Below are positions 36,346 to 46,271 of a DNA stretch of 64,000 nt, in pieces. Position 1 is the first letter of the stretch; every line of letters starts with the position of its first letter. A program made the position numbers and the translations under genes. This stretch comes from Bacteroidaceae bacterium. GTDB taxonomy: Bacteria > Bacteroidota > Bacteroidia > Bacteroidales > Bacteroidaceae. The DNA lies in contig JAGCVH010000009.1 in NCBI GenBank assembly GCA_017962495.1, positions 25,137 through 89,136 of the forward strand. Direction: 5' to 3'. The notes beneath the pieces are model-generated. The model searched no databases, was not told the DNA's origin, and saw nothing but the letters and a program-made list of their open reading frames with translations.

Positions 36346-38490
36346 ATGAACCACAGACTTTTTACCATTCTCTTTGTCATCGCATTCTGTGTGACCGCAA
36401 AGGCTCAGACGAATGATTTGCACAACCGTGCCTTGTGGGCCAGTATTAACGGTGCAGACAACGCTTCGCTGGGCGATTACAAACAACATACGGGTAAGGT
36501 GCTTGTGACATGGCGAATGCTTCCGGGAGACGATGCCACGACTGGCTTCGACCTCTACCGAAAGGTAGGAACGGGAACTGAAAGGAAGATTGCCTCGAAC
36601 ATCCGCAACCGCACCTGCTATCAGGACGCTTCGGCAAGCAAAACTGCCGACAACCACTACCGCCTCACCTATGCAGGAAGCACGGAGACTCTCTCCGCCT
36701 TCACCCTAACGAAGGCGCAGGTAAGCGGCGGTCTGCCCTACGTCAGCATTCCGCTTGCCGACACGAAAGACGTGTATGAGAATACTGACAAGGTAGTCTA
36801 TACTGCCAACGACGTGAGCATAGGCGACCTGGACGGTGACGGGGAGTTCGAACTGGTGGTAAAGCGACTGCAGAGCGTGAAGGACGCCAACGGAAACGTC
36901 ATCAGCGACGGTTCGGGTGCCGACTACTCGCAGAAGGATTGCCTTTGGGCTGTCATCTGGGATGCCTACAAGCTGGACGGAACGCTTTTGTGGCGCGTCA
37001 AGGGCGGTCCTGGTGTCATTCTGGGCAATTCGTCGAGCTTCGCCATAGCCGACTTCGACGGCGACGGATGTGCCGAAATGGCCATTCGCACCTGCGAGGG
37101 TACGGTTTTCGGCGACGGGCAGCAGATTCCAGACACAAACGGAGATGGAAAGATAGACTATCGCACATGGGGAAATCAGAACTCGAGCAGTCCCGGATGG
37201 GTGGACCACTACAACTCTGCTGGACCTGAATTCATCAGCATCATCGATGGAAAGACAGGACGCGAACTGGCACGCGACAACTTCATCAACCGCGAGACCA
37301 GCGCTTCATGTGGCGACGATTATTGGAAACGCGCCTGTTCGTTCCGCGTAGGTGTAGGTTGTTTTGACGAGACTGGTCTGCCCTCCGCCGTCTTTGGGCG
37401 TGGCGTCTATGGTCACTCCGTCATCGAGGCATGGGATTGGCGCAACGGCCAACTGACGAAGAAGTGGCGTTTCGACACCAACGACAAAGGTACTGGCAAG
37501 GATGGTAAAAAGCATAGCACCTATGCCGGACAGGGCAACCACTCGCTCAATGTGGCAGACCTCGACGGAGACGGGCTGGATGAGGTGATGTATGGCTCGA
37601 TGGCTGTGGACCACGACGGCATCGGACTCTGGAACACCCGCCTGGGTCACGGAGATGCCAACCACGTGGGCAAGTTCCTGCCTGGGCGCGAAGGCTTGCA
37701 GGTGTTCCACTGTCTGGAGACTGGCAAGACGATGGTGGCACTGCACGATGCCCGCGACGGAAGTGTAATCAGGAAGAAAGATGCCAGCGAGGACAACGAC
37801 ATGGGACGCTGCATGGTGGCCGACTACTCGCCCTCGACACCAGGGTGTGAGTTCTGCTACTACAAGAGTTCCCTCTTCGATCAGGACGGCAACGCAACAA
37901 GCATCTCCACTGCCAGCGACTGGAAACTCGGCTTTGCCGCCGCCATCTGGTTCGACGGTTCGCTCTCGCGTCAAGGCCTTTCAGAGGAGGGTGTCATCCA
38001 AAGCGTTCCCACCGGAAGGACATTCACAATATGGCGCTATAGCATGACCATGATAAACGGCACAAAGGGCAATCCCTCGTGGTATGGCGACCTCGTGGGC
38101 GACTGGCGAGAAGAGATAATCCTTCCCGATGCCACACGCCTGCAGGACATCAGGATATTCAGCACCTGGTATCCCACCACACACAAGTTCCCATGGCTGA
38201 TGACCGACCATTGCTATTGGCTGAGCTGTCTGAACCAGAACATTGGCTATAACCAACCTACCAACACGGGCTATTATCTGGGAAGCGACATCAAGAAGGA
38301 CGCCGACGCATGGGCAGAGGCAGAGAAAGTGCAGAACCTGTGGATTACGACGGGTATCGAGGATATTCACGATTCATCGCTCTCGATTCCTAATTCGCAA
38401 GGGGCAACTTATGACCTCATGGGACGTCGCGTGACTACGCCAAAGCCTGGTCTATACATCAAGAACGGAAAGAAAATCATAATAAAATAA
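36346..38490 (+). CDS. PL11 rhamnogalacturonan lyase
   Basis: Secreted polysaccharide lyase cleaving the rhamnogalacturonan-I backbone by beta-elimination. Start 36346 gives the signal peptide MNHRLFTILFVIAFCVTAKAQ; earlier ATGs overlap the promoter or add no signal. A fibronectin-like segment (LVTWRMLPGDDATTGFDLYR) is followed by an eight-bladed propeller with repeated calcium loops of the DLDGDGEFE, DFDGDGCAE, DTNGDGKID and DLDGDGLDE kind. The C-terminus YDLMGRRV...GLYIKNGKKI is the Prevotella-type tail. A GH2 gene follows 3 bp later, giving a two-gene unit. Confidence 0.92.
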   Translation: MNHRLFTILFVIAFCVTAKAQTNDLHNRALWASINGADNASLGDYKQHTGKVLVTWRMLPGDDATTGFDLYRKVGTGTERKIASNIRNRTCYQDASASKTADNHYRLTYAGSTETLSAFTLTKAQVSGGLPYVSIPLADTKDVYENTDKVVYTANDVSIGDLDGDGEFELVVKRLQSVKDANGNVISDGSGADYSQKDCLWAVIWDAYKLDGTLLWRVKGGPGVILGNSSSFAIADFDGDGCAEMAIRTCEGTVFGDGQQIPDTNGDGKIDYRTWGNQNSSSPGWVDHYNSAGPEFISIIDGKTGRELARDNFINRETSASCGDDYWKRACSFRVGVGCFDETGLPSAVFGRGVYGHSVIEAWDWRNGQLTKKWRFDTNDKGTGKDGKKHSTYAGQGNHSLNVADLDGDGLDEVMYGSMAVDHDGIGLWNTRLGHGDANHVGKFLPGREGLQVFHCLETGKTMVALHDARDGSVIRKKDASEDNDMGRCMVADYSPSTPGCEFCYYKSSLFDQDGNATSISTASDWKLGFAAAIWFDGSLSRQGLSEEGVIQSVPTGRTFTIWRYSMTMINGTKGNPSWYGDLVGDWREEIILPDATRLQDIRIFSTWYPTTHKFPWLMTDHCYWLSCLNQNIGYNQPTNTGYYLGSDIKKDADAWAEAEKVQNLWITTGIEDIHDSSLSIPNSQGATYDLMGRRVTTPKPGLYIKNGKKIIIK

Positions 38491-38493
38491 GGT

Positions 38494-41400
38494 ATGAAGC
38501 GGGCTCTTATTTGCTGCATAACGGCACTGTTCGCTCTAAGTGTGCAGGCAGTTGAGAGAGTGAAACTCAATTTCAATGCCGACTGGCGCTTGTGCATCGG
38601 CGACTTCAGGGAAGCTGCAAGCCCCGAGTTCGACGACTCAGCCTGGAAGCAGGTAACCCTACCCTATGCCTTCAACGGCGAGGAGGCCTTCAAGAGGGAT
38701 ATCGTGGACCTGACGGACACCATCGCTTGGTATCGCAAGACGTTCACGCTGACAAAAGCGGATGTTACAGGAAAGGTGTTTATCGAGTTCGAGGGTGTGA
38801 GACAAGGGGCCGACTTCTACCTCAATGGGCATCATCTGGGAATGAGCGAGAACGGAGTGATGGCCTGTGGTTTCGACCTGACATCTTATATAAAAGAAGG
38901 TGAAAACGTGCTGGCCGTGCGATGCGACAACAGTTTGACATACCGCTCGCGCAAACACGACAGTCGCTACCAATGGAACGACCGCAACTTTAACGCCAAC
39001 TACGGCGGCATTCCGAAGAACGTATATCTGCATATCACAGACAAACTCTACCAGACTCTCCCACTCTACTCCGACCTCGGAACAACGGGAACATACGTCT
39101 ATGCCACTAACTTCGACATCAAGGGCCATAAGGCCACGATACACGTGGAAAGTCAGGTAAAGAACGAGGACACGCGTGAGCGAAAGTTCTTCCTGACCGT
39201 AGTGGTAAAAGACGCTGAGGGCAACAAGGTGGCAGGTTTCAACGGCAACGAGATTTACACTCTTCAACCTGGCGAAACCGTGATTGCCAAAGCAGAGAAG
39301 GAACTGAAAGGCCTGCACTTCTGGTCGTGGGGCTACGGTTATCTCTATACCGTGGAGACTTACCTGAGAGATAAACTGGAAACGGCTACTGCCGCAAACG
39401 ATATGGTTGTCACCCGAACGGGCTTCCGCAAGACTCGCTTCGGAGAAGGCAAGATATGGCTCAACGACCGCGTGATAATGGTGCACGGATATGCCCAGCG
39501 CACTTCGAACGAGTGGCCGGGAGTGGGCATAAGCGTTCCCGCCTGGCTGAGCGATTACTCTAACAATCTGATGGTGGAGTCTGGTGGCAATCTGGTAAGA
39601 TGGATGCACGTGACCCCATGGAAGCAGGACATCGAATCGTGCGACCGCGTGGGACTCATACAAGCTATGCCCGCAGGCGATTCCGAGAAGGATGTGGAGG
39701 GTGCACGCTGGACACAACGAACAGAACTGATGCGCGACGCCATCATCTATAACCGGAACAACCCCAGCATTCTCTTCTACGAGTGTGGAAACGAGAGCAT
39801 CAGCCGCGAACACATGCTGGAGATGAAGGCCATACGCGACCAGTATGACCCCTACGGCGGACGAGCCATTGGCAGCAGGGAGATGCTGGACATCGACGAG
39901 GCGGAGTATGGAGGCGAGATGCTGTACATCAACAAGTCGAAGAAGCACCCCATGTGGGCTATGGAATACTGTCGCGACGAGGGGCTGCGCAAGTACTGGG
40001 ACGAGTGGAGCTATCCCTATCACAAAGAGGGCGAAGGCCCGCTTTATCGTGGCAATCCGGCAAAAGAGTACAACCACAATATGGACCAGTTTGCCGTTGA
40101 GATGGTGCGCCGTTGGTACGACTATTGGCTCGAGCGCCCTAGCACGGGAACACGCGTCTCCTCGGGTGGCGTAAAGATTGTGTTCTCTGACACCAACACT
40201 CACCATCGGGGCGAGTCGAACTACCGCACCAGTGGCGTAACCGATGCCATGCGACTGCCCAAGGACGCGTTCTTCGCCCATCAGGTGATGTGGAACGGAT
40301 GGGTAGAACCTGACGAGCCAAAGACCTATATTGTGGGGCATTGGAACTATGGGAATGAAGAAATAGCTGGCGCTTCATCAATGCAACTAAAGAAACCCGT
40401 ATATGTCGTTTCTACTGCCGACGAGGTAGAACTGTTCCTGAATGGACGTTCGTTAGGCAAGGGAAAGCAGAGCTATCGCTATCTCTTCACCTTCGAGAAT
40501 ATTCCCTTTGAGGCTGGCACACTCGAGGCCGTTGGTTCAGACGGCAGCAAATACAAGTTGGAGACTGCAGGCGAACCCTATCAGTTGAAACTTACCGCTA
40601 TCAAGAATCCCGAAGGCACTAAGGCCGACGGCGCCGATATGGTGCTCTTCCAGGTGGAGGTGCTCGATAAGTCGGGCCGTCGTTGTCCGCTGGACAATCG
40701 AATGATTCATTTTAACCTTTCAGGCGAAGGCCAATGGATAGGCGGTATTGCCACGCACGACAATAAAAAGTTGCAACGCCCCGACGAAAACCGTTCTGAG
40801 GATTTACTTGATGCTGCTGCCACAAGAAACATCTCCGACAATTATGTTGGTGCTATGGACCTGCCTGTGGAATGTGGCGTCAACCGCGTCCTCGTGCGCA
40901 CTACCCGTAATGCTGGCGACATCCACCTGACAGCCTATGCCGAAGGCGTAGAACCCGCCCAAATCGATGTGAAGAGCGAAGGTGTGGATATAGAACAATA
41001 TCTGCCACAACGCACACTTAAAGGTCATCTGGGACGCGGAGAAACGCCAACAAAGTCCTCCTATAAAGAACTGGCTCGAGGGGTGAATATCGTTTCTGCA
41101 ACAGCGGGTTTTGACAACGCCAACGCCACACGCAGTTTCGATGACAACGAGCTGTCCGAATGGAAAAACGACGGAGGACTTTCCACAGCATGGATTACCT
41201 ACAATCTCGAACAAAAGGCAACTATCACCGACATCTGCCTCAAGCTCACGGGATGGCGCATGCGCAGCTATCCCCTCGAGATATTTGCCGGTAAGGAACT
41301 AATCTGGAGTGGTGAAACGGAGCGCAGCCTCGGCTATGTCCACCTAAAGCCCACCAAGTTTGTGAAGACTAACGAAATCACCATTCGCCTCAAGGGCGCA

Positions 41401-41553
41401 GGCAAGGACGAAGACGCCTTTGGAGGCATCGTGGAGGTAGCAGAACCCGCAGCAGGAGAACTGGACCTCTACAAGGCCAAGAATGGTAGTGAAACGAAGA
41501 ACGAATTACGGATTGTGGAAGTAGAATTCCTTACCGCTTCTCATAAACCTTAA
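38494..41553 (+). CDS. GH2 family glycosidase (beta-galactosidase type)
   Basis: A large exported glycosidase (1019 aa) with signal peptide MKRALICCITALFALSVQA. Domain order: sugar-binding jelly roll (20-190), Ig-like (195-305), TIM barrel (305-600) with acid/base Glu434 in YECGNES and probable nucleophile Glu491 in WAMEYCRDE, then a DUF4982-like Ig region (VYVVSTADEVELFLNGRSLGKG), an Ig-like domain and a C-terminal discoidin-like module (SATAGFDNANATRSFDDN...). With PL11, removal of galactose from RG-I side chains is a reasonable guess. The 3' end overlaps the convergent GH16 gene by 23 bp. Confidence 0.9.
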   Translation: MKRALICCITALFALSVQAVERVKLNFNADWRLCIGDFREAASPEFDDSAWKQVTLPYAFNGEEAFKRDIVDLTDTIAWYRKTFTLTKADVTGKVFIEFEGVRQGADFYLNGHHLGMSENGVMACGFDLTSYIKEGENVLAVRCDNSLTYRSRKHDSRYQWNDRNFNANYGGIPKNVYLHITDKLYQTLPLYSDLGTTGTYVYATNFDIKGHKATIHVESQVKNEDTRERKFFLTVVVKDAEGNKVAGFNGNEIYTLQPGETVIAKAEKELKGLHFWSWGYGYLYTVETYLRDKLETATAANDMVVTRTGFRKTRFGEGKIWLNDRVIMVHGYAQRTSNEWPGVGISVPAWLSDYSNNLMVESGGNLVRWMHVTPWKQDIESCDRVGLIQAMPAGDSEKDVEGARWTQRTELMRDAIIYNRNNPSILFYECGNESISREHMLEMKAIRDQYDPYGGRAIGSREMLDIDEAEYGGEMLYINKSKKHPMWAMEYCRDEGLRKYWDEWSYPYHKEGEGPLYRGNPAKEYNHNMDQFAVEMVRRWYDYWLERPSTGTRVSSGGVKIVFSDTNTHHRGESNYRTSGVTDAMRLPKDAFFAHQVMWNGWVEPDEPKTYIVGHWNYGNEEIAGASSMQLKKPVYVVSTADEVELFLNGRSLGKGKQSYRYLFTFENIPFEAGTLEAVGSDGSKYKLETAGEPYQLKLTAIKNPEGTKADGADMVLFQVEVLDKSGRRCPLDNRMIHFNLSGEGQWIGGIATHDNKKLQRPDENRSEDLLDAAATRNISDNYVGAMDLPVECGVNRVLVRTTRNAGDIHLTAYAEGVEPAQIDVKSEGVDIEQYLPQRTLKGHLGRGETPTKSSYKELARGVNIVSATAGFDNANATRSFDDNELSEWKNDGGLSTAWITYNLEQKATITDICLKLTGWRMRSYPLEIFAGKELIWSGETERSLGYVHLKPTKFVKTNEITIRLKGAGKDEDAFGGIVEVAEPAAGELDLYKAKNGSETKNELRIVEVEFLTASHKP

Positions 41554-42331
41554 TCCAATCCACACGGAGTTCCGAAGGCAGTTGACCAGGCTCACTCACT
41601 GGCCCAACCCACTGTCCGCCAAGCTGATTGGAGAGAATGATGTAGAAGGGATAGTCGGGCCAAGGAAACTGATATTCCTTATCGGCAATACGGGGATAGG
41701 TCATCGTCTTCTTCCCGTTGATAAAGAAACAAATGCTGTCGTTGTGAATCTCAGCAGCATAGGTGTTCCAATCGTTAACCTTTATATCTGAGGATACGGA
41801 ATGCTTCGGTTTGTTGTCGTCCTCGATATGGAGCGAATAATGCGAATGAACGGTCTGGTAAGCAATCGTTTCGGAATTGAGATGCTCCATGATGTCTATC
41901 TCGGCATAATTGGGTGCAGGCAGACTCACGTCGGGCATCAGCCAAAGCGCAGGCCAGAAGCCTTGGACATGATTGAAGCGAGCACGAATCTCGACTCTCG
42001 CCATACGGAACGATTTCTTATGATGACTCCATATACCGCCTGTGACAAAGGGCGTAGTTTCCGTTCCTGAGTGGTCGTTCACCTTACCCAAAAGCACCAG
42101 TTGGCCATCCTCCACATAAGCCAGATCGGGGCGTAACGACATCATATCGTTCCAGTCCGAACCTCCCCTGCCAATTCGTGACCAAACGCTTTCGTCGATT
42201 TGCGTTCCCTTGAAGTCTTCCTTCCACACCTGTTTCCATTCCGAACGATGGGCGGCACAGCCCGACAAGAGCATCAAAGCAAGCGACAGCAGTAATGCAA
42301 ACTGACTCTTTCTCATACGCAACTCCTTCAT
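41531..42331 (-). CDS. GH16 beta-glucanase-type lipoprotein
   Basis: A surface lipoprotein of 266 residues (lipobox LLSGC, Cys25; an alternative start at 42316 begins at MRKSQ). The GH16 jelly-roll active site is EIDIMEHL: nucleophile Glu144, Asp146, acid/base Glu149, in the form of laminarinase-like enzymes without a bulge residue. ARVEIRARFNHVQGFWPALWLMP precedes it. It may cut mixed-linkage or beta-1,3-glucans; the family also contains porphyranases and others, so the substrate is open. It lies 6 bp after the GH8 gene. Confidence 0.9.
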   Translation of the reverse strand: MKELRMRKSQFALLLSLALMLLSGCAAHRSEWKQVWKEDFKGTQIDESVWSRIGRGGSDWNDMMSLRPDLAYVEDGQLVLLGKVNDHSGTETTPFVTGGIWSHHKKSFRMARVEIRARFNHVQGFWPALWLMPDVSLPAPNYAEIDIMEHLNSETIAYQTVHSHYSLHIEDDNKPKHSVSSDIKVNDWNTYAAEIHNDSICFFINGKKTMTYPRIADKEYQFPWPDYPFYIILSNQLGGQWVGPVSEPGQLPSELRVDWIKVYEKR

Positions 42332-42337
42332 TATTAA

Positions 42338-43693
42338 TTACTGGGCAGGAGTGATTACACGATAATTGCCGCTCAAGTGCATGAATGCGAAGAGACGCAG
42401 AAGCCCGTCGTAGTAGGCATCAAAGTATCCATCCTCGAAAGGCACGTGCTTCGCGTTCCAAAGCGCATCGACAAACTCCTTGCTCTTGTCGTGGGAACAC
42501 ATAACGGAAGCCGCAGCCGTGGTGGCGACAAGCCCTATGCTATGGCGCAACTTGCGGAACCCTCCTGCACCCAGAATCTCGTTACCCTCGGGAATAGAAC
42601 CATCCTTGCGATATTGGTCGAGGAAGGTATCGATACCCTGGCTGTAGAAGAAGTTCTGAATCTTCTCGCCATACTGCCGTTGCCACTCGCCATCGGCACA
42701 ACTCCACTCGTAATCAAGCGCCATATTCATAGGCACACGCCACGAGTCGTAACGGAAATTATTGCTGCCGTTCCTGCGCGGGGTACCACCCTCTTGCATA
42801 CCTGGGAAACGAGGCGATTGCATTTCCGAACCATCATATTGGCACATATCACCATTCAGTCCCGTTTTCTCATCGACGCATTTGTGCATGAACTCGCGAC
42901 TCTTCCGAGCACACTCCAGCCAATGGTCCGCACGTCCGTCATCGCCCCACTTTGCCCAAACTTCATAGAAGGCGGGAATGTGATAGCTGGGGTCGGTATA
43001 GCGCTGTCCAAAGCCATCGGGGGTGAAGGTAATTAGCTTCGTCTCTGGGTCGATAAGGAACATCTTCTGTGGTCCAGGCTGTTGTCCTCCGCCAAAACCA
43101 CCACCAAATCCACCGGGACGAGGCGCGGGTGTGTATTCGCGAGGCTGTATGCAATTGAGGATGTGCTGAGCCTCGGCCTTATAATTAATGCCAGTATCAT
43201 CACCCCAACGATTCGAAGCAAAGATGAGTGCAGTAATGAAATACAGTTCTCCATCGCTGGCTGCTCCGTCGCTGTTGTGCGTGCCATCGGTCTTGCAACT
43301 CCAGGCAAAATATCCCTCACGATTGCCGCTCTGGTGCTGCATATACTTCTTGCTCCAACGCCACAGGCGGTCAAAGATATCCTTCTCACCAAACTGCACG
43401 GCAATCATCAAGCCATAGGACATACCCTCCGTACGGGCATCGTGGTTTTTGATATCGCTGACGTAGGCCATTGAGTCTCCTACCTCGAAATAGACCTTAT
43501 TAGGTCCGCGAAACACGTCATTAAATACTTCTTTAAGTTTGCTATCAACCTCGGCAGATGGGTAACCCATTTCCACAAACACGTTACGATACTTGCCTGT
43601 CTCGAAGGCACTTTTAGTCCAAGGGGTGTAGGCCTTCACCTGTCCTGCCAAAGCGACAGCGGCGAGCAGAGCGGTAAGATTCTTAACTTTCAT
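42338..43693 (-). CDS. GH8 exo-oligoxylanase-type enzyme
   Basis: An exported (alpha/alpha)6-barrel glycosidase, 451 aa, signal peptide cut near GQVKAY. The acid residue is Glu89 in ARTEGMSYG, a hallmark of GH8. FRYDSWRVPMNMALDYEW (about 323-340) holds the probable base. The sequence is closest in appearance to reducing-end xylose-releasing exo-oligoxylanases, fitting a neighbouring GH115 glucuronidase. A Pro/Gly/Gln-rich loop (RPGGFGGGFGGGQQPGPQ) near 190-207 is an unusual insertion. Confidence 0.9.
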   Translation of the reverse strand: MKVKNLTALLAAVALAGQVKAYTPWTKSAFETGKYRNVFVEMGYPSAEVDSKLKEVFNDVFRGPNKVYFEVGDSMAYVSDIKNHDARTEGMSYGLMIAVQFGEKDIFDRLWRWSKKYMQHQSGNREGYFAWSCKTDGTHNSDGAASDGELYFITALIFASNRWGDDTGINYKAEAQHILNCIQPREYTPAPRPGGFGGGFGGGQQPGPQKMFLIDPETKLITFTPDGFGQRYTDPSYHIPAFYEVWAKWGDDGRADHWLECARKSREFMHKCVDEKTGLNGDMCQYDGSEMQSPRFPGMQEGGTPRRNGSNNFRYDSWRVPMNMALDYEWSCADGEWQRQYGEKIQNFFYSQGIDTFLDQYRKDGSIPEGNEILGAGGFRKLRHSIGLVATTAAASVMCSHDKSKEFVDALWNAKHVPFEDGYFDAYYDGLLRLFAFMHLSGNYRVITPAQ

Positions 43694-43725
43694 ATATTCT
43701 TGTGATTAGGTTTGTTCTTTTATTT

Positions 43726-46125
43726 CTATTGGTAAGTAATCTTCTGGACAATCTGTCCCGGGTCTATTATCGAGAGCGTAATAATGTGCTCACGACGATT
43801 TTTGTCCAGCGGCAGGGTCACGAGGAACTCTTTACGATTCTCGAGCACTTGCAACTTCCACTCGCGTCCCCATTCCTTAAACTTATTCTCACACACCTCT
43901 GCTTTGCCCCCATCGACACTTACGGCGAAACGATTGCTACGCTCTGTGGATACCGGCCACATGGGGACTACGGAAATGCATAGCGAAACGGAGTCGGTGC
44001 TTGTAGCAAGCGTGTTGTCAGGGATGGGCAAGTCTATGCTCGAGGTTATACAAGCGTCGTCGAGAGGTTGCCCAAGCTGGAGCGCCTTCCAGTCCGTGCC
44101 TATGCCATCGAGCAAGCGGAAAGGCAATGATACAGATAGGGATGAAAGGTCGAGCTTGTGCAAGAGTTCCGGATGCCTTTGGTTGTCGGGAAGACGGTAT
44201 GCGTCAGTTGGTTTATCTGTGAATTCAGGCATATTCTGATATAATGACTTATAGCCTGGAGGCACTTCCGACATCATCTGATTCCACTTGCCGTCGAGCT
44301 GCGTGTTGTATCGTTCCAGCAGTCTGTCAATCTCGCGACAAGCCTCCTTCGACATTTCGGCATACAAGGTGTTGCCCGTCTCGTGATTGGCCTGCGCATA
44401 GAGAAACTTACGATTCATCTGGTTAGCGGAATGGACAGCATAGCCCAGCATCTCGAAGAGTGCAGGTCGCTGTTCGGGCGATAGTTCCCTTTCGGTGGCG
44501 TCGTAGGCAAAACAGATGTCCTGATACTCAGTAAGTCGCCTCTGTGCCGTTCCCGTCTGGAAAGAGAAATCGGTATCGTAGATGCGCGCATACTCAGGCG
44601 TGTCCCAATTCATCTCATAGCCCATGAACTCAGGTTTGCGGTCCCACGCCAAGCGATAGTAGTTGTCGAGGATAAACTGGAACGTGGGCAGATACTTGTT
44701 GCCAAACTGTTTAGCCAACCATCCGGCCTGATAGGTGTTAGCGTTGTCGTAACTGAACGAGTCGAAGTTGTAGGCCATATCCATAAACATCTGCATCTCT
44801 ATCTCCATAGGCTTGATATCGCCCACATTGAGCAACCAGTAACGGTCGGCACCTGCAGTATATGCCTTCAGCATCTCCTCGTACATCAGCATGGGGGCAG
44901 TGGTGGCTATCCACAGGTTGTCGTGGGGTGTTCCACAATAGCTGATGTGATAATACACGCCACTATGGCCACTCCGTCGCTGTTCCTCCGAATTGCTCAC
45001 ACGCTTCATGTAGCTGTAGTTGTCGTCGGGCCATACAAGTGTGATGTCTTCTGGCACACGCAGTCCTGCGTCATAGATGTCGAGCGCCTCCTTATAAGGA
45101 ACAAAGATTTGTGGAATCAGCACGGCCTTTTTATGCTTATATTTCTCCAGAATAGCGCGTTGCTTGGCCATGACATCCTCAAGGGTACGAGCACGAACAA
45201 CTGGGTCCTTGCTACCCTTCATAGCCTCGTCGTGAAGACCGCGCAGACCCGTGGTATATATGTTGTCGTACTGGGCTGTCTCGCGAATACGGTTGTCCAG
45301 TTTCTTCAGGATGTTCTCGCTATTGGTCTCGTAGTTCCATTCGCCATCTACCTTCTTATCCCATTCCAAGGTGGAGGCATTATTGAAGAGCAAAGGCTCG
45401 CAATGGCTGGTGGTAATCATAATGCCCCACTTGTCGGCCATCCGCTGGCTCTCAGGATGAGTGTAGAAAGGGCCTGTGCAAGAGTGCATGGCGGGAGCAA
45501 GCATGTTACCCTTCAGACGGAGGATGAGCTCGCAGACGCGGTCGTAGGTCTTGGGACCTATATCGCCCAACTCCTTTTCAAACGTCTTTGCCGACCAAGT
45601 CTTCAGTCCCCAGTCCTCATCATTAATAAAGATGCCACGATACTTAATGCTGGGCGAAGCGCTAACGTAGTTCTCCGAATAGTTCTGCACTCGCTTGTTG
45701 GACTTATCTACTGGTACATCAGCAAACCAATACCAAGGACTCACGCCTATGGCCTCACTCACATGCAAGACGCCATAAGCCAGACCGCGAGCGTCAGAAC
45801 CTGTGATAAAGACATTGCCGTTCTTCGTGTCGATGGCATAGCGCTCCCAAGTGTTCCGTAATTCGCGATGAAGTCCTGTCTGTTTCGTCGTTCCAATGGA
45901 AACGATAGGTCCCTTCCCTTTCTTAGTACTTACCTCTGGCCTTGCTCCCGCTACACGCTCGATGTCATCCGCCAGCACCTGAGCCATATGCTTCACCAGC
46001 GGAGCGTCGCCTTCATGATAAACGATGGTGGCCTTCGTCAAATCCACTGAGGACGTGCGCTCCTGAGCACTAATAAAGCCTATCATCAGGAAATATGCAA
46101 CGAATAATGTCAGTGTTCTCTTCAT
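43726..46125 (-). CDS. GH115 xylan alpha-1,2-glucuronidase
   Basis: Removes (4-O-methyl-)glucuronic acid from xylan. Signal peptide MKRTLTLFVAYFLMIGFISAQ, then an N-terminal alpha/beta domain (about 25-165), the TIM barrel opening SPSIKYRGIFINDEDWGLKTW, and barrel strands GNMLAPAMHSCTGPFYTHPESQRMADKWGIMITTSHCEP, LVWPDDNYSYMKR and YYHISYCGTPHDNLW typical of GH115. Length 799 is slightly short: the C-terminal module normally found in this family is reduced. It heads the GH115-GH8-GH16 minus-strand unit, 32 bp before GH8, and has its own -7 box. Confidence 0.93.
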   Translation of the reverse strand: MKRTLTLFVAYFLMIGFISAQERTSSVDLTKATIVYHEGDAPLVKHMAQVLADDIERVAGARPEVSTKKGKGPIVSIGTTKQTGLHRELRNTWERYAIDTKNGNVFITGSDARGLAYGVLHVSEAIGVSPWYWFADVPVDKSNKRVQNYSENYVSASPSIKYRGIFINDEDWGLKTWSAKTFEKELGDIGPKTYDRVCELILRLKGNMLAPAMHSCTGPFYTHPESQRMADKWGIMITTSHCEPLLFNNASTLEWDKKVDGEWNYETNSENILKKLDNRIRETAQYDNIYTTGLRGLHDEAMKGSKDPVVRARTLEDVMAKQRAILEKYKHKKAVLIPQIFVPYKEALDIYDAGLRVPEDITLVWPDDNYSYMKRVSNSEEQRRSGHSGVYYHISYCGTPHDNLWIATTAPMLMYEEMLKAYTAGADRYWLLNVGDIKPMEIEMQMFMDMAYNFDSFSYDNANTYQAGWLAKQFGNKYLPTFQFILDNYYRLAWDRKPEFMGYEMNWDTPEYARIYDTDFSFQTGTAQRRLTEYQDICFAYDATERELSPEQRPALFEMLGYAVHSANQMNRKFLYAQANHETGNTLYAEMSKEACREIDRLLERYNTQLDGKWNQMMSEVPPGYKSLYQNMPEFTDKPTDAYRLPDNQRHPELLHKLDLSSLSVSLPFRLLDGIGTDWKALQLGQPLDDACITSSIDLPIPDNTLATSTDSVSLCISVVPMWPVSTERSNRFAVSVDGGKAEVCENKFKEWGREWKLQVLENRKEFLVTLPLDKNRREHIITLSIIDPGQIVQKITYQ

Positions 46126-46160
46126 GACCTTTCTCCTTATAAATATCTAAAGCACTGGCA

Positions 46161-46168
46161 CAAAGTTA
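46161..46168 (-). promoter_or_regulatory. -7 box (TAACTTTG) of GH115-GH8-GH16 unit
   Basis: Minus strand TAACTTTG (46168-46161), matching TAnnTTTG, 36 bp before the GH115 ATG. A partial -33 (TTG at 46192-46190) lies 21 bp upstream. Confidence 0.6.
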
Positions 46169-46227
46169 AGGTTTTATTTGGCGACTGCACAACTTTTATT
46201 TTTTAATTTTTAATTCTTAATTAATTA

Positions 46228-46248
46228 TTTATTCGTATCTTCGCACCA
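46228..46248 (+). promoter_or_regulatory. Promoter of DnaJ/TerB gene, shared 21-nt block
   Basis: Contains TATCTTCG (46236-46243), a variant -7 box. The whole block equals 20715-20735 before the thioredoxin-like gene. Confidence 0.6.
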
Positions 46249-46271
46249 CAAAAGAAAAAAAGGAGCAAGCT

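Noticed and set aside
38659-40341. 560-codon minus-strand frame opposite the GH2 gene
   Set aside because: Shadow of a well-supported GH2 enzyme; His/Val-rich composition without motifs.
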